A DNA stretch of 64,000 nucleotides, from contig JASHOR010000102.1 of NCBI GenBank assembly GCA_030041005.1, positions 1-64,000 of the forward strand, given 5' to 3'. Shown piece by piece: positions 26,251-35,727 of the stretch. The stretch is from Xanthobacteraceae bacterium (GTDB lineage Bacteria > Pseudomonadota > Alphaproteobacteria > Rhizobiales > Xanthobacteraceae). The notes beneath the pieces are model-generated. The model searched no databases. It saw only the letters and a list, made by a program, of their open reading frames with translations, and had not been told where the DNA came from. Position 1 is the stretch's first letter. Every line of letters starts with the position of its first letter. A program made the position numbers and the translations under genes.

Positions 26251-27177
26251 GTGAGCCAACCGACGATCATTCTCATTGCCGGGCCGACGGCGAGCGGCAA
26301 ATCGGCGCTGGCGCTGGCGCTGGCGGAAAAGCTTGGCGGCGCCATCATCAATGCCGACTCGATGCAGGTCTATCGCGATCTTCGCATCATTACTGCGCGA
26401 CCGAGCGAGGAAGAGGAGCGGCGCGTGCCGCACCGGCTCTACGGCCATGTCGATGCGGCGGTGAATTTTTCCGTCGGGCAATGGCGCGCGGAGGCTGCGG
26501 CCGCGCTTGCGCAGACGCAGCGCGCGTCGCGCGCGGCGATTCTGGTCGGCGGCACCGGTCTTTATTTCGATGCGCTCACCCGCGGGCTCGCCGCCGTGCC
26601 GCCGGTCCCGGCGACGATTCGCGAAGAGGTGAGGGCGCGGCTGGTGAGCGACGGTACCGCCGCGTTGCACGCCGAGCTTGAACGGCGTGATCCGGCTGCG
26701 GCTGCACGCTTGATGCCGGGCGATCGCGTGCGGATCGCCCGCGCGCTCGAAGTGGTGCTGGCGACTGGGCGTTCGTTGCTCGATTGGCATGAGGCGAATG
26801 GGCCTGCGGGCGTGGACCCGTCGAGGGCGGTCAAAATCTTTCTCGCGCCGCCTCGCGATGCGCTGCTGCGCCGGATCGACGCGCGCTTCGATGCGATGAT
26901 CGCTGCCGGCGCGCTTGATGAGGTGGCGGCGCTGGCCGCGCGCAAGCTTGCCCCCGACCTGCCGGCGATGAAGGCGCACGGCGTGCCCTGGCTCATTCGC
27001 CACCTCAGCGGCGAGATTGGGCTCGAAGCGGCGACCGAGGGGGCAAAGCGCGACACCCGCCGCTACACCAAGCGGCAAGCCACGTGGTTTCGCAATCGCC
27101 TGCCCGAATTCGTCTGGGTCGAGCCGGAGCGGGCGCTGGATGAGATCGAGTTGCAGCGCGCATCGCTGGCGCGGTGA
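26251..27177 (+). CDS. miaA: tRNA dimethylallyltransferase
   Basis: 308 residues from GTG 26251. It transfers the dimethylallyl group to N6 of A37 in tRNAs reading U-starting codons. The P-loop is [14 protein letters not shown], the catalytic loop [11 protein letters not shown], followed by [19 protein letters not shown] and [16 protein letters not shown]. The C-terminal [19 protein letters not shown] is the tRNA-binding signature. An ATG at 26200 would add 17 residues; neither start has a strong ribosome site. It is divergent from the DUF1015 gene. Confidence 0.95.
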   Translation: MSQPTIILIAGPTASGKSALALALAEKLGGAIINADSMQVYRDLRIITARPSEEEERRVPHRLYGHVDAAVNFSVGQWRAEAAAALAQTQRASRAAILVGGTGLYFDALTRGLAAVPPVPATIREEVRARLVSDGTAALHAELERRDPAAAARLMPGDRVRIARALEVVLATGRSLLDWHEANGPAGVDPSRAVKIFLAPPRDALLRRIDARFDAMIAAGALDEVAALAARKLAPDLPAMKAHGVPWLIRHLSGEIGLEAATEGAKRDTRRYTKRQATWFRNRLPEFVWVEPERALDEIELQRASLAR

Positions 27178-27287
27178 CACCGCCGCCGCAGGCACGGCGG
27201 TTCGGCGCGCACGGGCGCACCCGTCTGGATAGCGGCTTGCCGGCGCGGTAAGACTATGCCGATCGGCGGCAGCGAGGAGATCGCGAC

Positions 27288-28310
27288 ATGTTCCTGCGCA
27301 ATGGCTGGTACGCGGCGCTGTGGTCCCATGAACTCAACGACAAGCCGATCGCCAAGACTTTCCTGAACGAGAAGATCGTGCTGTTCCGCAATGCGCGTGG
27401 CGCAGTCGGCGCACTGGAGGATTGCTGCTGTCACCGCGCGGCGCCGCTGTCGCTCGGCGTGATTGCGGGCGATCATCTCGCCTGCGGCTACCACGGGCTG
27501 AAGTTCGACGCGGCCGGACAGTGCGTCGAGGTTCCGGGCCAGATGCAGGTGCCATCCGGCGCCAAGGTGCGCAGCTATCCGGTGGCGGAAAAGTGGAACG
27601 TCGTCTGGGTCTGGATGGGCGATCCGGCGAAGGCCGAGGCCGGCAAGATTCCCGACATGCCGTGGCTGTCGGAGCCGCAATGGACTGCAACCCCGGGGCG
27701 GCTGCACGTGAAATCGAATTACCAGTTCATCGTCGACAACCTGCTCGACTTCACCCACGTCGCGCACGTGCACAAGCGCACGATTGCCGGCGACCCGCGC
27801 GAAGCCACCGAGCCGCTGAAGGCCGAGCGGCTCAACGACGGCATTCGCGTCAGCCGCTGGCTGCTCGACGTTCAACCGCCGCCGCTGTTCGCCAAGGCGG
27901 GAAATTTCGACGGCAACGTGGACCGCTGGCAGCTCGCGCGATGGCATCCGCCCGGCGTCGTCTATCTCGACGTCGGCTGCGCCAGGTCCGGAACCGGCGC
28001 GCCGGAGGGCGATCGCAGCCAAGGCATTTCGATCTGGTCCTCCCACCTGGTCACGCCCGAAACCGAGCGCAGCAGCCATTACATGTTCTGCTTCTCGCGG
28101 GACTTCAGCCTGGAAGACGCCGAGACGTCGAAGCTGCTTTACGAAGGATCGCGGGCGACTTTTCTCGAGGACGTGGACTTCCTCGAGGCGGTGCAGGGCA
28201 ACCGCGTCGACGGTTCGCTGGACGGCCTCATTCATCTTGGTGCCGACGCCGCGCAGCTTCAGGCGCGGCGCATGCTCGGCAGCATGATATCGGCAGAGCA
28301 GGCCCGGTAA
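27288..28310 (+). CDS. Rieske non-heme iron oxygenase, VanA-like alpha subunit
   Basis: 340 residues. The Rieske [2Fe-2S] site is C47-x-H49 and C66-x2-H69 (CCHRAAPLSLG, CGYHGLKFD). The mononuclear iron site is DNLLDFTHVAHVH, with the aspartate and two histidines of the 2-His-1-carboxylate triad. Start FLRNGWYAALWSHELND and length fit vanillate O-demethylase oxygenase and related aromatic or O-/N-demethylating enzymes (VanA, DdmC type). A reductase partner (VanB-like) is not present nearby, so electrons must come from elsewhere. Substrate unknown. A CGCAATGACG-type repeat follows it. Confidence 0.88.
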   Translation: MFLRNGWYAALWSHELNDKPIAKTFLNEKIVLFRNARGAVGALEDCCCHRAAPLSLGVIAGDHLACGYHGLKFDAAGQCVEVPGQMQVPSGAKVRSYPVAEKWNVVWVWMGDPAKAEAGKIPDMPWLSEPQWTATPGRLHVKSNYQFIVDNLLDFTHVAHVHKRTIAGDPREATEPLKAERLNDGIRVSRWLLDVQPPPLFAKAGNFDGNVDRWQLARWHPPGVVYLDVGCARSGTGAPEGDRSQGISIWSSHLVTPETERSSHYMFCFSRDFSLEDAETSKLLYEGSRATFLEDVDFLEAVQGNRVDGSLDGLIHLGADAAQLQARRMLGSMISAEQAR

Positions 28311-28325
28311 GCACGCAGATTAGGC

Positions 28326-28414
28326 TCCGCGAAGCAATCCGGAGCCCCAAATACTGAATTCTTGGGTTGTTTTTGGGTTGCTTCGTCGCCCTTCGGGCTC
28401 CGCGCAATGACGGC
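28326..28414. repeat. CGCAATGACG-type repeat, partial
   Basis: CCGCGAAGCAATCCGGAG on the left and GCTTCGTCGCCCTTCGGGCT, then CCGCGCAATGACGGCG, on the right belong to the family seen at 10691-10779 and 31906-31980. The left CGTCATTGCGAG arm is missing. It lies between two convergent genes, within about 16 bases of the Rieske gene stop. Confidence 0.65.
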
Positions 28415-28419
28415 GCAAT

Positions 28420-29472
28420 CTACTGGTTCGACATGTACTGCATGCCGGCCGAGTAGCTGGCGCCCCCGATCACGCACGGCACACCGAGTTCGACCTGGCC
28501 GGCGGCGGCGGCCACGATGCAGCCGACCGCGAGCGCGCCCTCGCCGATCTCGCCCATGCCGGTCAATTCGCGCTTCGAGTTCGGACCTTTTTGCTTCAAT
28601 TGTTCTATCTCCGCCAAAGACTGCTTGCGCATGTCGGCGGTATCGACGTCCTCCGCCGTCTGGATCACGTCTTTGAGCACCTTCGCGGTCTCTTTCGGTT
28701 GATACTTCACCGCCCATTTGAGCATGGACAGGAGCTGGAGGTCGCGCACGGCGTTGCTGGCGAGCGTGAACTTGGCGGCGCTGCCGGTGGTCAGGTTGTC
28801 GACGCTGTCCCTGTCGTCGGCGAGCGGCAACAGTCGAATGATCTGCCCTATCGGCTTGTAGGTGCCGGTAGCGAGATAGTAGCCCCACAGTACGTCGATC
28901 AATTGCGGGCTGGGATCAAGCGCGACCTTCTTCTTGCTCGGGCCGCCGATCTTGAGGGCGATTTTGATCTTGTCGAGCACGCCCGGCTTATGGGTCGGGT
29001 AGGCGATCTGATCGAGCGTGGGAAGCTTGCCTTCCAGATATCGATTGATCATGTCGCGGCGTTCCGGCATGCGGTCGGCGAAGGCCGTCAGCAGGTCTTT
29101 CCAGTTCGGCAGGCCCGAATAGGCGATGGCGCGCACCAGGACCCAGCGGTCCGCCGGCGCGATCGTCACCATCTTGGCAATAAGAACGTGGGCGCGCGCC
29201 GGGTTGGCGCTGAGCACGCCGGCGATGAAGCCGATATAGGCGCCGCAGGTTTCGGAGTCTTTGAACGCCTGCAGTTGACTGAGCGCGTTCACCAGAAGCG
29301 GAAGGCGGTCGGGCTCCGGACGGTGGCGATAATCATTGATCCACCTGAGAATCGCTTCGCTCGAGGGCGGCGCCGCGCCGCCGCGCGCCGCTGCTGCAGC
29401 GGGCTCGGCCAGCGCGAGCGCGACGGCAAATAACGCGAAAACCCACTTCATTGCACCGCGCAATCGAGCCAT
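28420..29472 (-). CDS. Exported protein of unknown function
   Basis: 350 residues. The signal peptide (ALFAVALALAEPAAAAARG) predicts export. The body is mostly helical, for example ILRWINDYRHRPEPDRLPLLVNAL and PAHVLIAKMVTIAP-like stretches, and continues with SMLKWAVKYQPKETAKVLKDVIQ and DMRKQSLAEIEQLKQK. A small glycine/alanine-rich end with a single cysteine pair (VGCIVAAAAGQ, GVPCVIGGASYSAG) could be a membrane-associating hairpin. No family recognised. ATG 29472 is well supported by GGAGG 7 bases upstream. It faces away from the ilv promoter region. Confidence 0.75.
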   Translation of the reverse strand: MARLRGAMKWVFALFAVALALAEPAAAAARGGAAPPSSEAILRWINDYRHRPEPDRLPLLVNALSQLQAFKDSETCGAYIGFIAGVLSANPARAHVLIAKMVTIAPADRWVLVRAIAYSGLPNWKDLLTAFADRMPERRDMINRYLEGKLPTLDQIAYPTHKPGVLDKIKIALKIGGPSKKKVALDPSPQLIDVLWGYYLATGTYKPIGQIIRLLPLADDRDSVDNLTTGSAAKFTLASNAVRDLQLLSMLKWAVKYQPKETAKVLKDVIQTAEDVDTADMRKQSLAEIEQLKQKGPNSKRELTGMGEIGEGALAVGCIVAAAAGQVELGVPCVIGGASYSAGMQYMSNQ

Positions 29473-29856
29473 GTCTTTCCTCCGGCGCATCTCTCCTCCG
29501 GCGCAGAAGCGACGGCGCTCGGCCATCGCGCGTCCGTTGTGTCTCGGTGCGGAGTCGAACAGGCCGGACCGGCAATTTGCGGGCCTCCGCGTTGCCAAAA
29601 CGCGGCCGCGTTGTGACACTTGCCGGTGCTTAACAAATGCGGTTTTGCGCCATTTGCCGATTTCAAACGCTTGTTTGAAGTGATGAGGCGCCGGTCATGC
29701 CGGATTCCGGCCGCAATTCTCGCCGCCCTCATTGCCATATTCCTGCGCCGCCCGCGGCGGCCGGCGGCGGATCGATCCGGGCGGTCCGGTGGCGCTCGCC
29801 GGCGTGGCCCGGCGCGCGGATGAAGGCTCGCCGCGGCACGCTTGGGTTCATTGCGC

Positions 29857-29885
29857 TTGACCGAGCTTGGGCCGATGCATATAAG
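29857..29885 (+). promoter_or_regulatory. Promoter of the ilvB leader transcript
   Basis: TTGACC (29857-29862) and TATAAG (29880-29885) are separated by exactly 17 bases, a strong sigma-70 match. The expected start of transcription near 29892 leaves about 23 bases before the leader peptide start at 29915. Bases 29473-29856 contain no supported gene. Confidence 0.7.
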
Positions 29886-29914
29886 AATGCTTCCAAGCAA
29901 AAGGGGCGCGTCTC

Positions 29915-29977
29915 GTGCGCAGTTTGGTTACCAAATCGCTGATTCTCGTAGGAAGGCGCACCGCCGTGGGTGGATGA
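29915..29977 (+). CDS. ilvB leader peptide, branched-chain control codons
   Basis: A 20-codon frame starting with GTG encodes MRSLVTKSLILVGRRTAVGG. Eight of 20 residues are L, I or V, including the run L-I-L-V. AAGGGG lies about 8 bases upstream. The frame stops inside the left arm of a long hairpin, with a terminator further on, as expected of an amino-acid attenuation leader. An overlapping ATG frame at 29887 has no such codon bias. Confidence 0.75.
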   Translation: MRSLVTKSLILVGRRTAVGG

Positions 29978-30032
29978 TCCACCCGCGAGAGGCGGCGGTG
30001 CGCTACGTAAGGGGCCCTTGAGCCCCTTTTTT
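29954..30032 (+). terminator. Attenuator of the ilv operon (pause/antiterminator hairpin and terminator)
   Basis: First structure: GCGCACCGCCG (29956-29966) pairs perfectly with CGGCGGTGCGC (29993-30003), enclosing GGGTGGAT/ATCCACCC. Second structure: AAGGGGC (30009-30015) pairs with GCCCCTT (30022-30028), running into TTTTTT (to 30032), a textbook intrinsic terminator about 100 bases before ilvB. Ribosome stalling in the leader peptide would open the first and change the second. Confidence 0.85.
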
Positions 30033-30133
30033 GTTACCCGCATGTCCTGATTGAGGACCTCGATGTCTGATCGAGAACTGAGCAACCAGGGTGCGATCGA
30101 GGAAAGGCCGGATCGAGGGAAGTGGAGCGGACG

Positions 30134-31891
30134 ATGACTGAGATGACCGGCGCGGAAATGGTGATGGCGGCGCTTGCCGATCAGGGGGTCGAGCACATTT
30201 TCGGCTATCCGGGCGGCGCCGTGCTGCCGATCTACGACGCGCTGTTTCAGCAGGACAAGGTGCAGCATGTCCTGGTGCGCCACGAGCAGGGCGCGGTTCA
30301 CGCCGCCGAGGGCTATGCGCGCTCGACCGGCAAGGTCGGCACGGTGCTGGTCACCTCGGGACCGGGAGCGACGAACTCGGTCACCGGCCTGACCGACGCT
30401 CTTTGCGACTCGATCCCGCTGGTTGTCATCACCGGGCAGGTGCCGACGCATCTCATCGGCAACGACGCTTTTCAGGAATGCGACACCGTCGGCATCACGC
30501 GGCCCTGCACCAAGTACAATTATCTGGTCAAAAGCGTTGCCGATCTGCCGCGCGCGCTGCACGAAGCGTTTCACATCGCCGCCAGCGGCCGTCCGGGGCC
30601 GGTCGTGGTCGATATCCCCAAGGACGTGCAATTCGCCAAGGGCGAATATGCCAAGCCGAAGGAATTTCAGCACAAGGGCTATCGCCCGAGAGTGAAGGGC
30701 GATCCGGACAAGATCAGACAGGCCGTCGAAATGATGGCGGCGGCCAAGCGGCCGGTGCTCTACACCGGCGGCGGCGTGATCAATTCCGGCCGCGCGGCCT
30801 GCGAGTCGCTGCGCGAGCTTGCCCGGCTCACCGGTTTTCCGGTGACCTCGACGCTGATGGGCCTCGGCGCCTTTCCGGCGGCCGATCCGCAGTGGCTCGG
30901 CATGCTCGGCATGCACGGCACCTGGGAGGCGAACTGGTCGATGCACGATTGCGACCTGATGGTCTCCGTCGGCGCGCGGTTCGACGACCGCATCACCGGT
31001 CGGCTCGATGCATTCTCTCCCGGCTCGAAGAAGATTCACATCGACATCGATCCGTCCTCGATCAACAAGAACGTCAAGGTCGATCTCGGCGTCGTCGGCG
31101 ACTGCGGTCACGTGCTCGACGAGATGACGCGCATGTGGCGCGCCGGCGGATACAAGTCCGACAAGAAGGCGCTGGAGGCCTGGTGGGCGCAGATCGACCG
31201 GTGGCGGGCGAAGAATTCGCTCGCCTACCGCAATTCCAACGAGGTCATCAAGCCGCAATACGCGATCCAGCGGCTCTACGAACTGACCAAAAACCACGAC
31301 ACCTACATCACCACCGAAGTCGGGCAGCACCAGATGTGGGCGGCGCAATTCTACCGGTTCCAGGAACCGAACCGCTGGATGACGTCGGGCGGGCTCGGCA
31401 CCATGGGTTATGGCCTGCCCGCCTCGGTCGGCGTGCAGCTTGCACACCCGAATTCGCTCGTCGTCGACATCGCCGGCGAGGCCTCGGTGCTGATGACCAT
31501 GCAGGAAATGTCGACGGCGGTGCAGTACGACCTGCCGATCAAGATTTTCATCATCAACAACCAGTACATGGGAATGGTGCGGCAGTGGCAGGAATTGCTG
31601 CACGGCGGCCGCTACGCCCATTCCTACACCGAGGCGCTGCCGGATTTCGTCAAGCTGGCGGAGGCCTATCACGCCCACGGCATCCGCTGCGAGCATCCGG
31701 GGGAACTCGACGAGAAAATCCGCGAGATGATCGAGATAAAGAAGCCGGTGCTGTTCGATTGCGTCGTCGACTCTGCGGAGAACTGCTTCCCGATGATTCC
31801 CTCCGGCCGCGCCCATAACGAGATGCTGCTTGGCGACGCGGCGACGCGCGTCGAGGATGCGGTGACGGAAGAAGGCAAAGTGATGGTGTGA
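30134..31891 (+). CDS. ilvB: Acetolactate synthase, large (catalytic) subunit
   Basis: 585 residues. It condenses two pyruvates (or pyruvate with 2-oxobutyrate) in valine, leucine and isoleucine synthesis, using thiamine diphosphate, FAD and Mg. Signatures: IFGYPGGAVLPIYDAL, HEQGAVHAAEGYARSTGKVG (TPP glutamate), FQECDTVGITRPCTKYN, MLGMHGTWEANWSMHDCDL, VGARFDDRITGRLD, and the TPP motif DIAGEASVLMTMQEMSTAVQYDLPIKIFIINN. ATG 30134 has GGAG 6 bases upstream; GTG 30122 is in frame. It is controlled by the leader and attenuator upstream. The small subunit gene follows after one inserted gene. Confidence 0.96.
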   Translation: MTEMTGAEMVMAALADQGVEHIFGYPGGAVLPIYDALFQQDKVQHVLVRHEQGAVHAAEGYARSTGKVGTVLVTSGPGATNSVTGLTDALCDSIPLVVITGQVPTHLIGNDAFQECDTVGITRPCTKYNYLVKSVADLPRALHEAFHIAASGRPGPVVVDIPKDVQFAKGEYAKPKEFQHKGYRPRVKGDPDKIRQAVEMMAAAKRPVLYTGGGVINSGRAACESLRELARLTGFPVTSTLMGLGAFPAADPQWLGMLGMHGTWEANWSMHDCDLMVSVGARFDDRITGRLDAFSPGSKKIHIDIDPSSINKNVKVDLGVVGDCGHVLDEMTRMWRAGGYKSDKKALEAWWAQIDRWRAKNSLAYRNSNEVIKPQYAIQRLYELTKNHDTYITTEVGQHQMWAAQFYRFQEPNRWMTSGGLGTMGYGLPASVGVQLAHPNSLVVDIAGEASVLMTMQEMSTAVQYDLPIKIFIINNQYMGMVRQWQELLHGGRYAHSYTEALPDFVKLAEAYHAHGIRCEHPGELDEKIREMIEIKKPVLFDCVVDSAENCFPMIPSGRAHNEMLLGDAATRVEDAVTEEGKVMV

Positions 31892-31905
31892 GAATGACTG
31901 TCGTT

Positions 31906-31980
31906 CGTCATTGCGAGCGCAGCGAAGCAATCCAGCGCGAAGTATGGATTGCTTCGTCGCTTGCGCTCCTCGCAATGACG
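31906..31980. repeat. CGTCATTGCGAGCG...CGCAATGACG repeat
   Basis: A near-perfect 75-base palindrome: CGTCATTGCGAGCGCAGCGA and AAGCAATCC on the left, GGATTGCTTCGTCGCTTGCG and CTCCTCGCAATGACG on the right. It separates ilvB from the next gene of the operon and would fold into a strong hairpin in the message. Confidence 0.8.
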
Positions 31981-32003
31981 TTCGAGGAACGACGGAGATC
32001 AAA

Positions 32004-32645
32004 ATGAAAATCGCCATCATCGGTGCCGGCAATGTCGGCGGCACGCTCGGCGCCGCCTGGGCGCGCAAGGCCGGGCACGAGATTTTGTTCGGCGCGCGCG
32101 ATCCCAGGGCCGAAAAGACGCAGGCGCTGGTGCAACAAATCGGCGGCAAGGCGCGCGCCGTCTCGCCGGCGGACGCCGCAGCGTCGGGCGACTTCATCGT
32201 ATTGACGACGCCATGGCCGGCGGCCGAAGTGGCAATCCGCTCGCTCGGCAATATCAGCGGCAAGATTCTTCTCGATGCGACCAATCCGCTCGCCATGGGA
32301 CCCGACGGGCTGGGCCTCGAAATCGGTCACAGCATTTCGGCCGGCGAGAAGGTGCAGGGTTGGGCGCGGGGCGCTTCGGTGTTCAAGACGCTCAATACCA
32401 CCGGGTTCGGCAACATGGCGGATCCGGTGTTCAACGGCGTCAAATCGGTAATGTTCGTCGCCGGCGACGATGCCGCCAACAAGCCGAAAGTCATCGACCT
32501 GGTCGCTTCGCTCGGCTTCGATGTGATCGACGCCGGGCCGCTGCGCAACGCGCGGCTGCTGGAGGCTCATGCCATGCTGTGGATCGAGCTTTCGCTCAAA
32601 CGCGGGCTGGGCCGCGACTGGGCCTTCGCCCGCCTCAGGCGCTGA
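32004..32645 (+). CDS. NADP-dependent oxidoreductase, F420-reductase-like (PF03807) family
   Basis: 213 residues. The N-terminal Rossmann motif is MKIAIIGAGNVGGTLGAAWARKAG, with FGARDPRAEK, the conserved DFIVLTTPWPAAEVAI and LLDATNPLA. The fold is that of NADP-dependent F420 reductases and NADPH-dependent relatives in bacteria that lack F420. The substrate is unknown. GGAG lies 6 bases before ATG 32004. It sits between ilvB and ilvH, 13 bases before the ilvH start, so it is probably cotranscribed with them; a hairpin-forming repeat precedes it. Confidence 0.85.
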   Translation: MKIAIIGAGNVGGTLGAAWARKAGHEILFGARDPRAEKTQALVQQIGGKARAVSPADAAASGDFIVLTTPWPAAEVAIRSLGNISGKILLDATNPLAMGPDGLGLEIGHSISAGEKVQGWARGASVFKTLNTTGFGNMADPVFNGVKSVMFVAGDDAANKPKVIDLVASLGFDVIDAGPLRNARLLEAHAMLWIELSLKRGLGRDWAFARLRR

Positions 32646-32657
32646 AGGAGTCATGCC

Positions 32658-33206
32658 GTGAATGCCAATGCCCAGACCACGCATTACCCCGCCGCAGCGG
32701 TCAGCGAACGCGTCGAGACGCGCACGCTATGCGTGCTGGTCGACAACGAGCCGGGCGTGCTGGCGCGGGTCATCGGCCTGTTCTCCGGCCGCGGCTACAA
32801 TATCGACTCGCTGACCGTCTCGGAGACCGAGCACGAAAAGCATCTCTCGCGCATCACCATCGTCACCAGCGGCACGGCGATGGTGCTGGAGCAGATCAAG
32901 AATCAGCTCGACCGCCAGGTGCCGGTGCATCGCGTCATCGACTTGACGACGACGAGTCCGGCGATCCAGCGCGAACTCGCCATGGTCAAGGTGCGCGGCA
33001 AGGGCGATCACCGCATGGAAGCGCTTCGCCTCGCCGACGCGTTCCGCGCCCGCGTCATCGATGCCACCACCGAAAGCTTCGTGTTCGAGATCACCGGCGC
33101 TTCCGAAAAGATCGAAAGCTTCATCAACCTGATGCGGCCGGTCGGGCTCATCGAAGTGTCGCGCACCGGCGTCGCCGCCATCACGCGCGGGCCGGAAGGG
33201 ATGTGA
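32658..33206 (+). CDS. ilvH: Acetolactate synthase, small (regulatory) subunit
   Basis: 182 residues. An N-terminal ACT domain (TLCVLVDNEPGVLARVIGLFSGRGYNIDSLTVSETE) binds valine for feedback control, then RITIVTSGTAMVLEQIKNQLDRQVPVHRVIDLT and the C-terminal domain AFRARVIDATTESFVFEITGASEKIESFI. It completes the holoenzyme with IlvB. GTG 32658 has AAGGAG 7 bases upstream; the ATG at 32653 is out of frame and stops at once. Also called ilvN. Confidence 0.95.
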   Translation: MNANAQTTHYPAAAVSERVETRTLCVLVDNEPGVLARVIGLFSGRGYNIDSLTVSETEHEKHLSRITIVTSGTAMVLEQIKNQLDRQVPVHRVIDLTTTSPAIQRELAMVKVRGKGDHRMEALRLADAFRARVIDATTESFVFEITGASEKIESFINLMRPVGLIEVSRTGVAAITRGPEGM

Positions 33207-33214
33207 GCGCGTCT

Positions 33215-33775
33215 TTAAGCCGACTTCCCCGACAGCTTCTGGACCAGCGTCGCAAAACGGTCGACGAAGCCTTGCAGGAATTTCTGCACGCTCTCGTCGC
33301 TGATATTGCCCTGATCGTCGATGAGGCCCTGTTTATTGGAGATGTAGGCCTCGCCGCCGAGGAGCGTCATGCCGAGACCGAGCATCACCGAGCGCAGATG
33401 CTGCTGCGCCAGCGCGGTGCCGATGGCGCCGCCCGAGGTGCCGGTGATGAAGCCGGGCTTGCCCGGCCAGACGCTCTTGCCATACGGCCGCGCGCCCCAG
33501 TCGATCGCGTTCTTCAGCGCCGTTGGCATCGACCGGTTATGCTCCGGCGTGACGATCAGAATGCCGTCGGCGCGCAAAATCTCGTCCTTGAAGCGCGCGA
33601 CCTCGGCCGGGAGATTGCCCTCGTTATCCTGGTTGAACATGGGCAGATCGTCGATGCGCACGAATCTGGCGTCGAATTTGCCGGCACCGAGCCTGACCAG
33701 CGCCTGGGCGAGTTTGCGGTTGATCGAGTCGCGGCGGTTGGAGCCGACGATGACGGCGACTTGTGGAAGCGGCAT
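33215..33775 (-). CDS. NADPH-dependent FMN reductase (ChrR/YieF-like quinone reductase)
   Basis: 186 residues with the flavodoxin-like fold of the FMN_red family: VAVIVGSNRRDSINRKLAQAL (FMN phosphate loop GSNRRDS), LPMFNQDNEG, ADGILIVTPEHNRSMPTALKNAIDW (the TPEHNRSxPxxLKNAIDW signature) and PGFITGTSGGAIGTALAQQHLR. It would reduce quinones, azo compounds or chromate with NADPH. It is divergent from the HxlR-type regulator gene with 77 bases between them, the usual arrangement of a quinone-responsive pair. Its stop lies 9 bases from the ilvH stop. Confidence 0.92.
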   Translation of the reverse strand: MPLPQVAVIVGSNRRDSINRKLAQALVRLGAGKFDARFVRIDDLPMFNQDNEGNLPAEVARFKDEILRADGILIVTPEHNRSMPTALKNAIDWGARPYGKSVWPGKPGFITGTSGGAIGTALAQQHLRSVMLGLGMTLLGGEAYISNKQGLIDDQGNISDESVQKFLQGFVDRFATLVQKLSGKSA

Positions 33776-33852
33776 GATTGCAGACCTTGGTTGGCATTGG
33801 TAACTAAGGCTAGATACGTGACCACGGGGCGGCGGCGCAAGCAGGCACAGTG

Positions 33853-34287
33853 ATGAAACCGAGGCACAGCAATTTACCCGCGGATTGCCGCGCGGTGAGC
33901 GATGTGCTCGCCCGCGTCGGCGACAAATGGTCGGTGCTGGTCGTCACTCGGCTCGGGGAGCGGCCGATGCGCTTCAACGAGTTGCGCCGCGCGATCGGCG
34001 GCATCTCGCAGCGCATGCTCACGCTCACCTTGCGCGGGCTCGAACGCGACGGACTCCTTACGCGCACGGTCTTTCCAACGATTCCGCCGCGGGTCGATTA
34101 TGCGCTGACCCCGCTCGGTCGCGATCTGTTGCAGCCGGTATCGGCGCTCGGCGCCTGGGCGATCCGCAACCAGCCGAAGATTGCTCGGGCTCGCGAGCGG
34201 TTTGATGGTCTTAATGGCAAGGAGGACATGGCCGGCGCGGCCCGACGAGTCGGCAACAGGCTTGTGCCCGGCCTCGTCAGAACCTAG
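33853..34287 (+). CDS. HxlR-family winged-helix regulator
   Basis: 144 residues. [82 protein letters not shown] is the HxlR signature (KWSxLVxxxL...RFxEL). The single cysteine near the N-terminus is where QorR/YodB-type members sense quinones or diamide. By context it likely controls the divergent FMN reductase. Its TAG stop is shared with the outer CTAG end of the two-hairpin repeat at 34287. Confidence 0.92.
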   Translation: MKPRHSNLPADCRAVSDVLARVGDKWSVLVVTRLGERPMRFNELRRAIGGISQRMLTLTLRGLERDGLLTRTVFPTIPPRVDYALTPLGRDLLQPVSALGAWAIRNQPKIARARERFDGLNGKEDMAGAARRVGNRLVPGLVRT

Positions 34288-34447
34288 TGTGGCGGTTCAG
34301 AAGTCCGCATCATCCTCGCGGCAAACTCATTATGCGGACTTCTGAACCAAAACCACACTAGAATCATATAATTGCTAGTGTCCCTTTGATTCCGAAGTTC
34401 GCAAAAGAGCGTGCCGGAAAATGATGCGAACTTCGGAATCGGGACAC
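34287..34447 (+). repeat. Two-hairpin repeat (A-linker-B), just upstream of ilvC
   Basis: Hairpin A 34287-34358 (GTGTGGCGGTTCAGAAGTCCGCAT with TATGCGGACTTCTGAACC and CCACAC). Linker TAGAATCATATAATTGCTA. Hairpin B 34378-34447 (GTGTCCCTTTGATTCCGAAGTTCGCA with TGCGAACTTCGGAATCGGGACAC). The outer ends are CTAGTGT and ACACTAG. The left end uses the stop codon of the HxlR-type gene; the right end is 57 bases before the ilvC ATG. Confidence 0.92.
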
Positions 34448-34450
34448 TAG

Positions 34451-35524
<1,074 letters not shown>

Positions 35525-35586
35525 TCCACGGCGTTTCGAGCATAATGATTTTAGGTTGAGGTAAAATCGCGGGCACGGGATATCTT

Positions 35587-35609
35587 ACCTCTCCCCGACG
35601 GGGAGAGGT
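35587..35609. repeat. ACCTCTCCCC/GGGGAGAGGT palindrome, stand-alone
   Basis: A compact perfect hairpin (10-base arms around GAC). Its core is the same as in the five units inside uvrD, here in the intergenic space after ilvC. It could end the ilvC transcript, though no T-run follows. Confidence 0.7.
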
Positions 35610-35727
35610 GAACCAGAATGTTCGGGCATCTTCCGACGTGCCGGGACGCCCCGGCCACGGCTTGATCTCGATATGGCCGCCGCTACACTCGACTGCGGGC
35701 ACGGCAATGAAAATGGGACGAACGACT

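Noticed and set aside
29887-30018. An alternative 43-codon ATG frame over the ilv leader
   Set aside because: It has few branched-chain codons and runs through the hairpins into the terminator; the GTG frame at 29915 ends at the hairpin and has the expected codons.
34378-34447. Riboswitch or attenuator for ilvC
   Set aside because: The hairpins there are a copy of the dispersed repeat found at unrelated genes, with no leader peptide or T-run.
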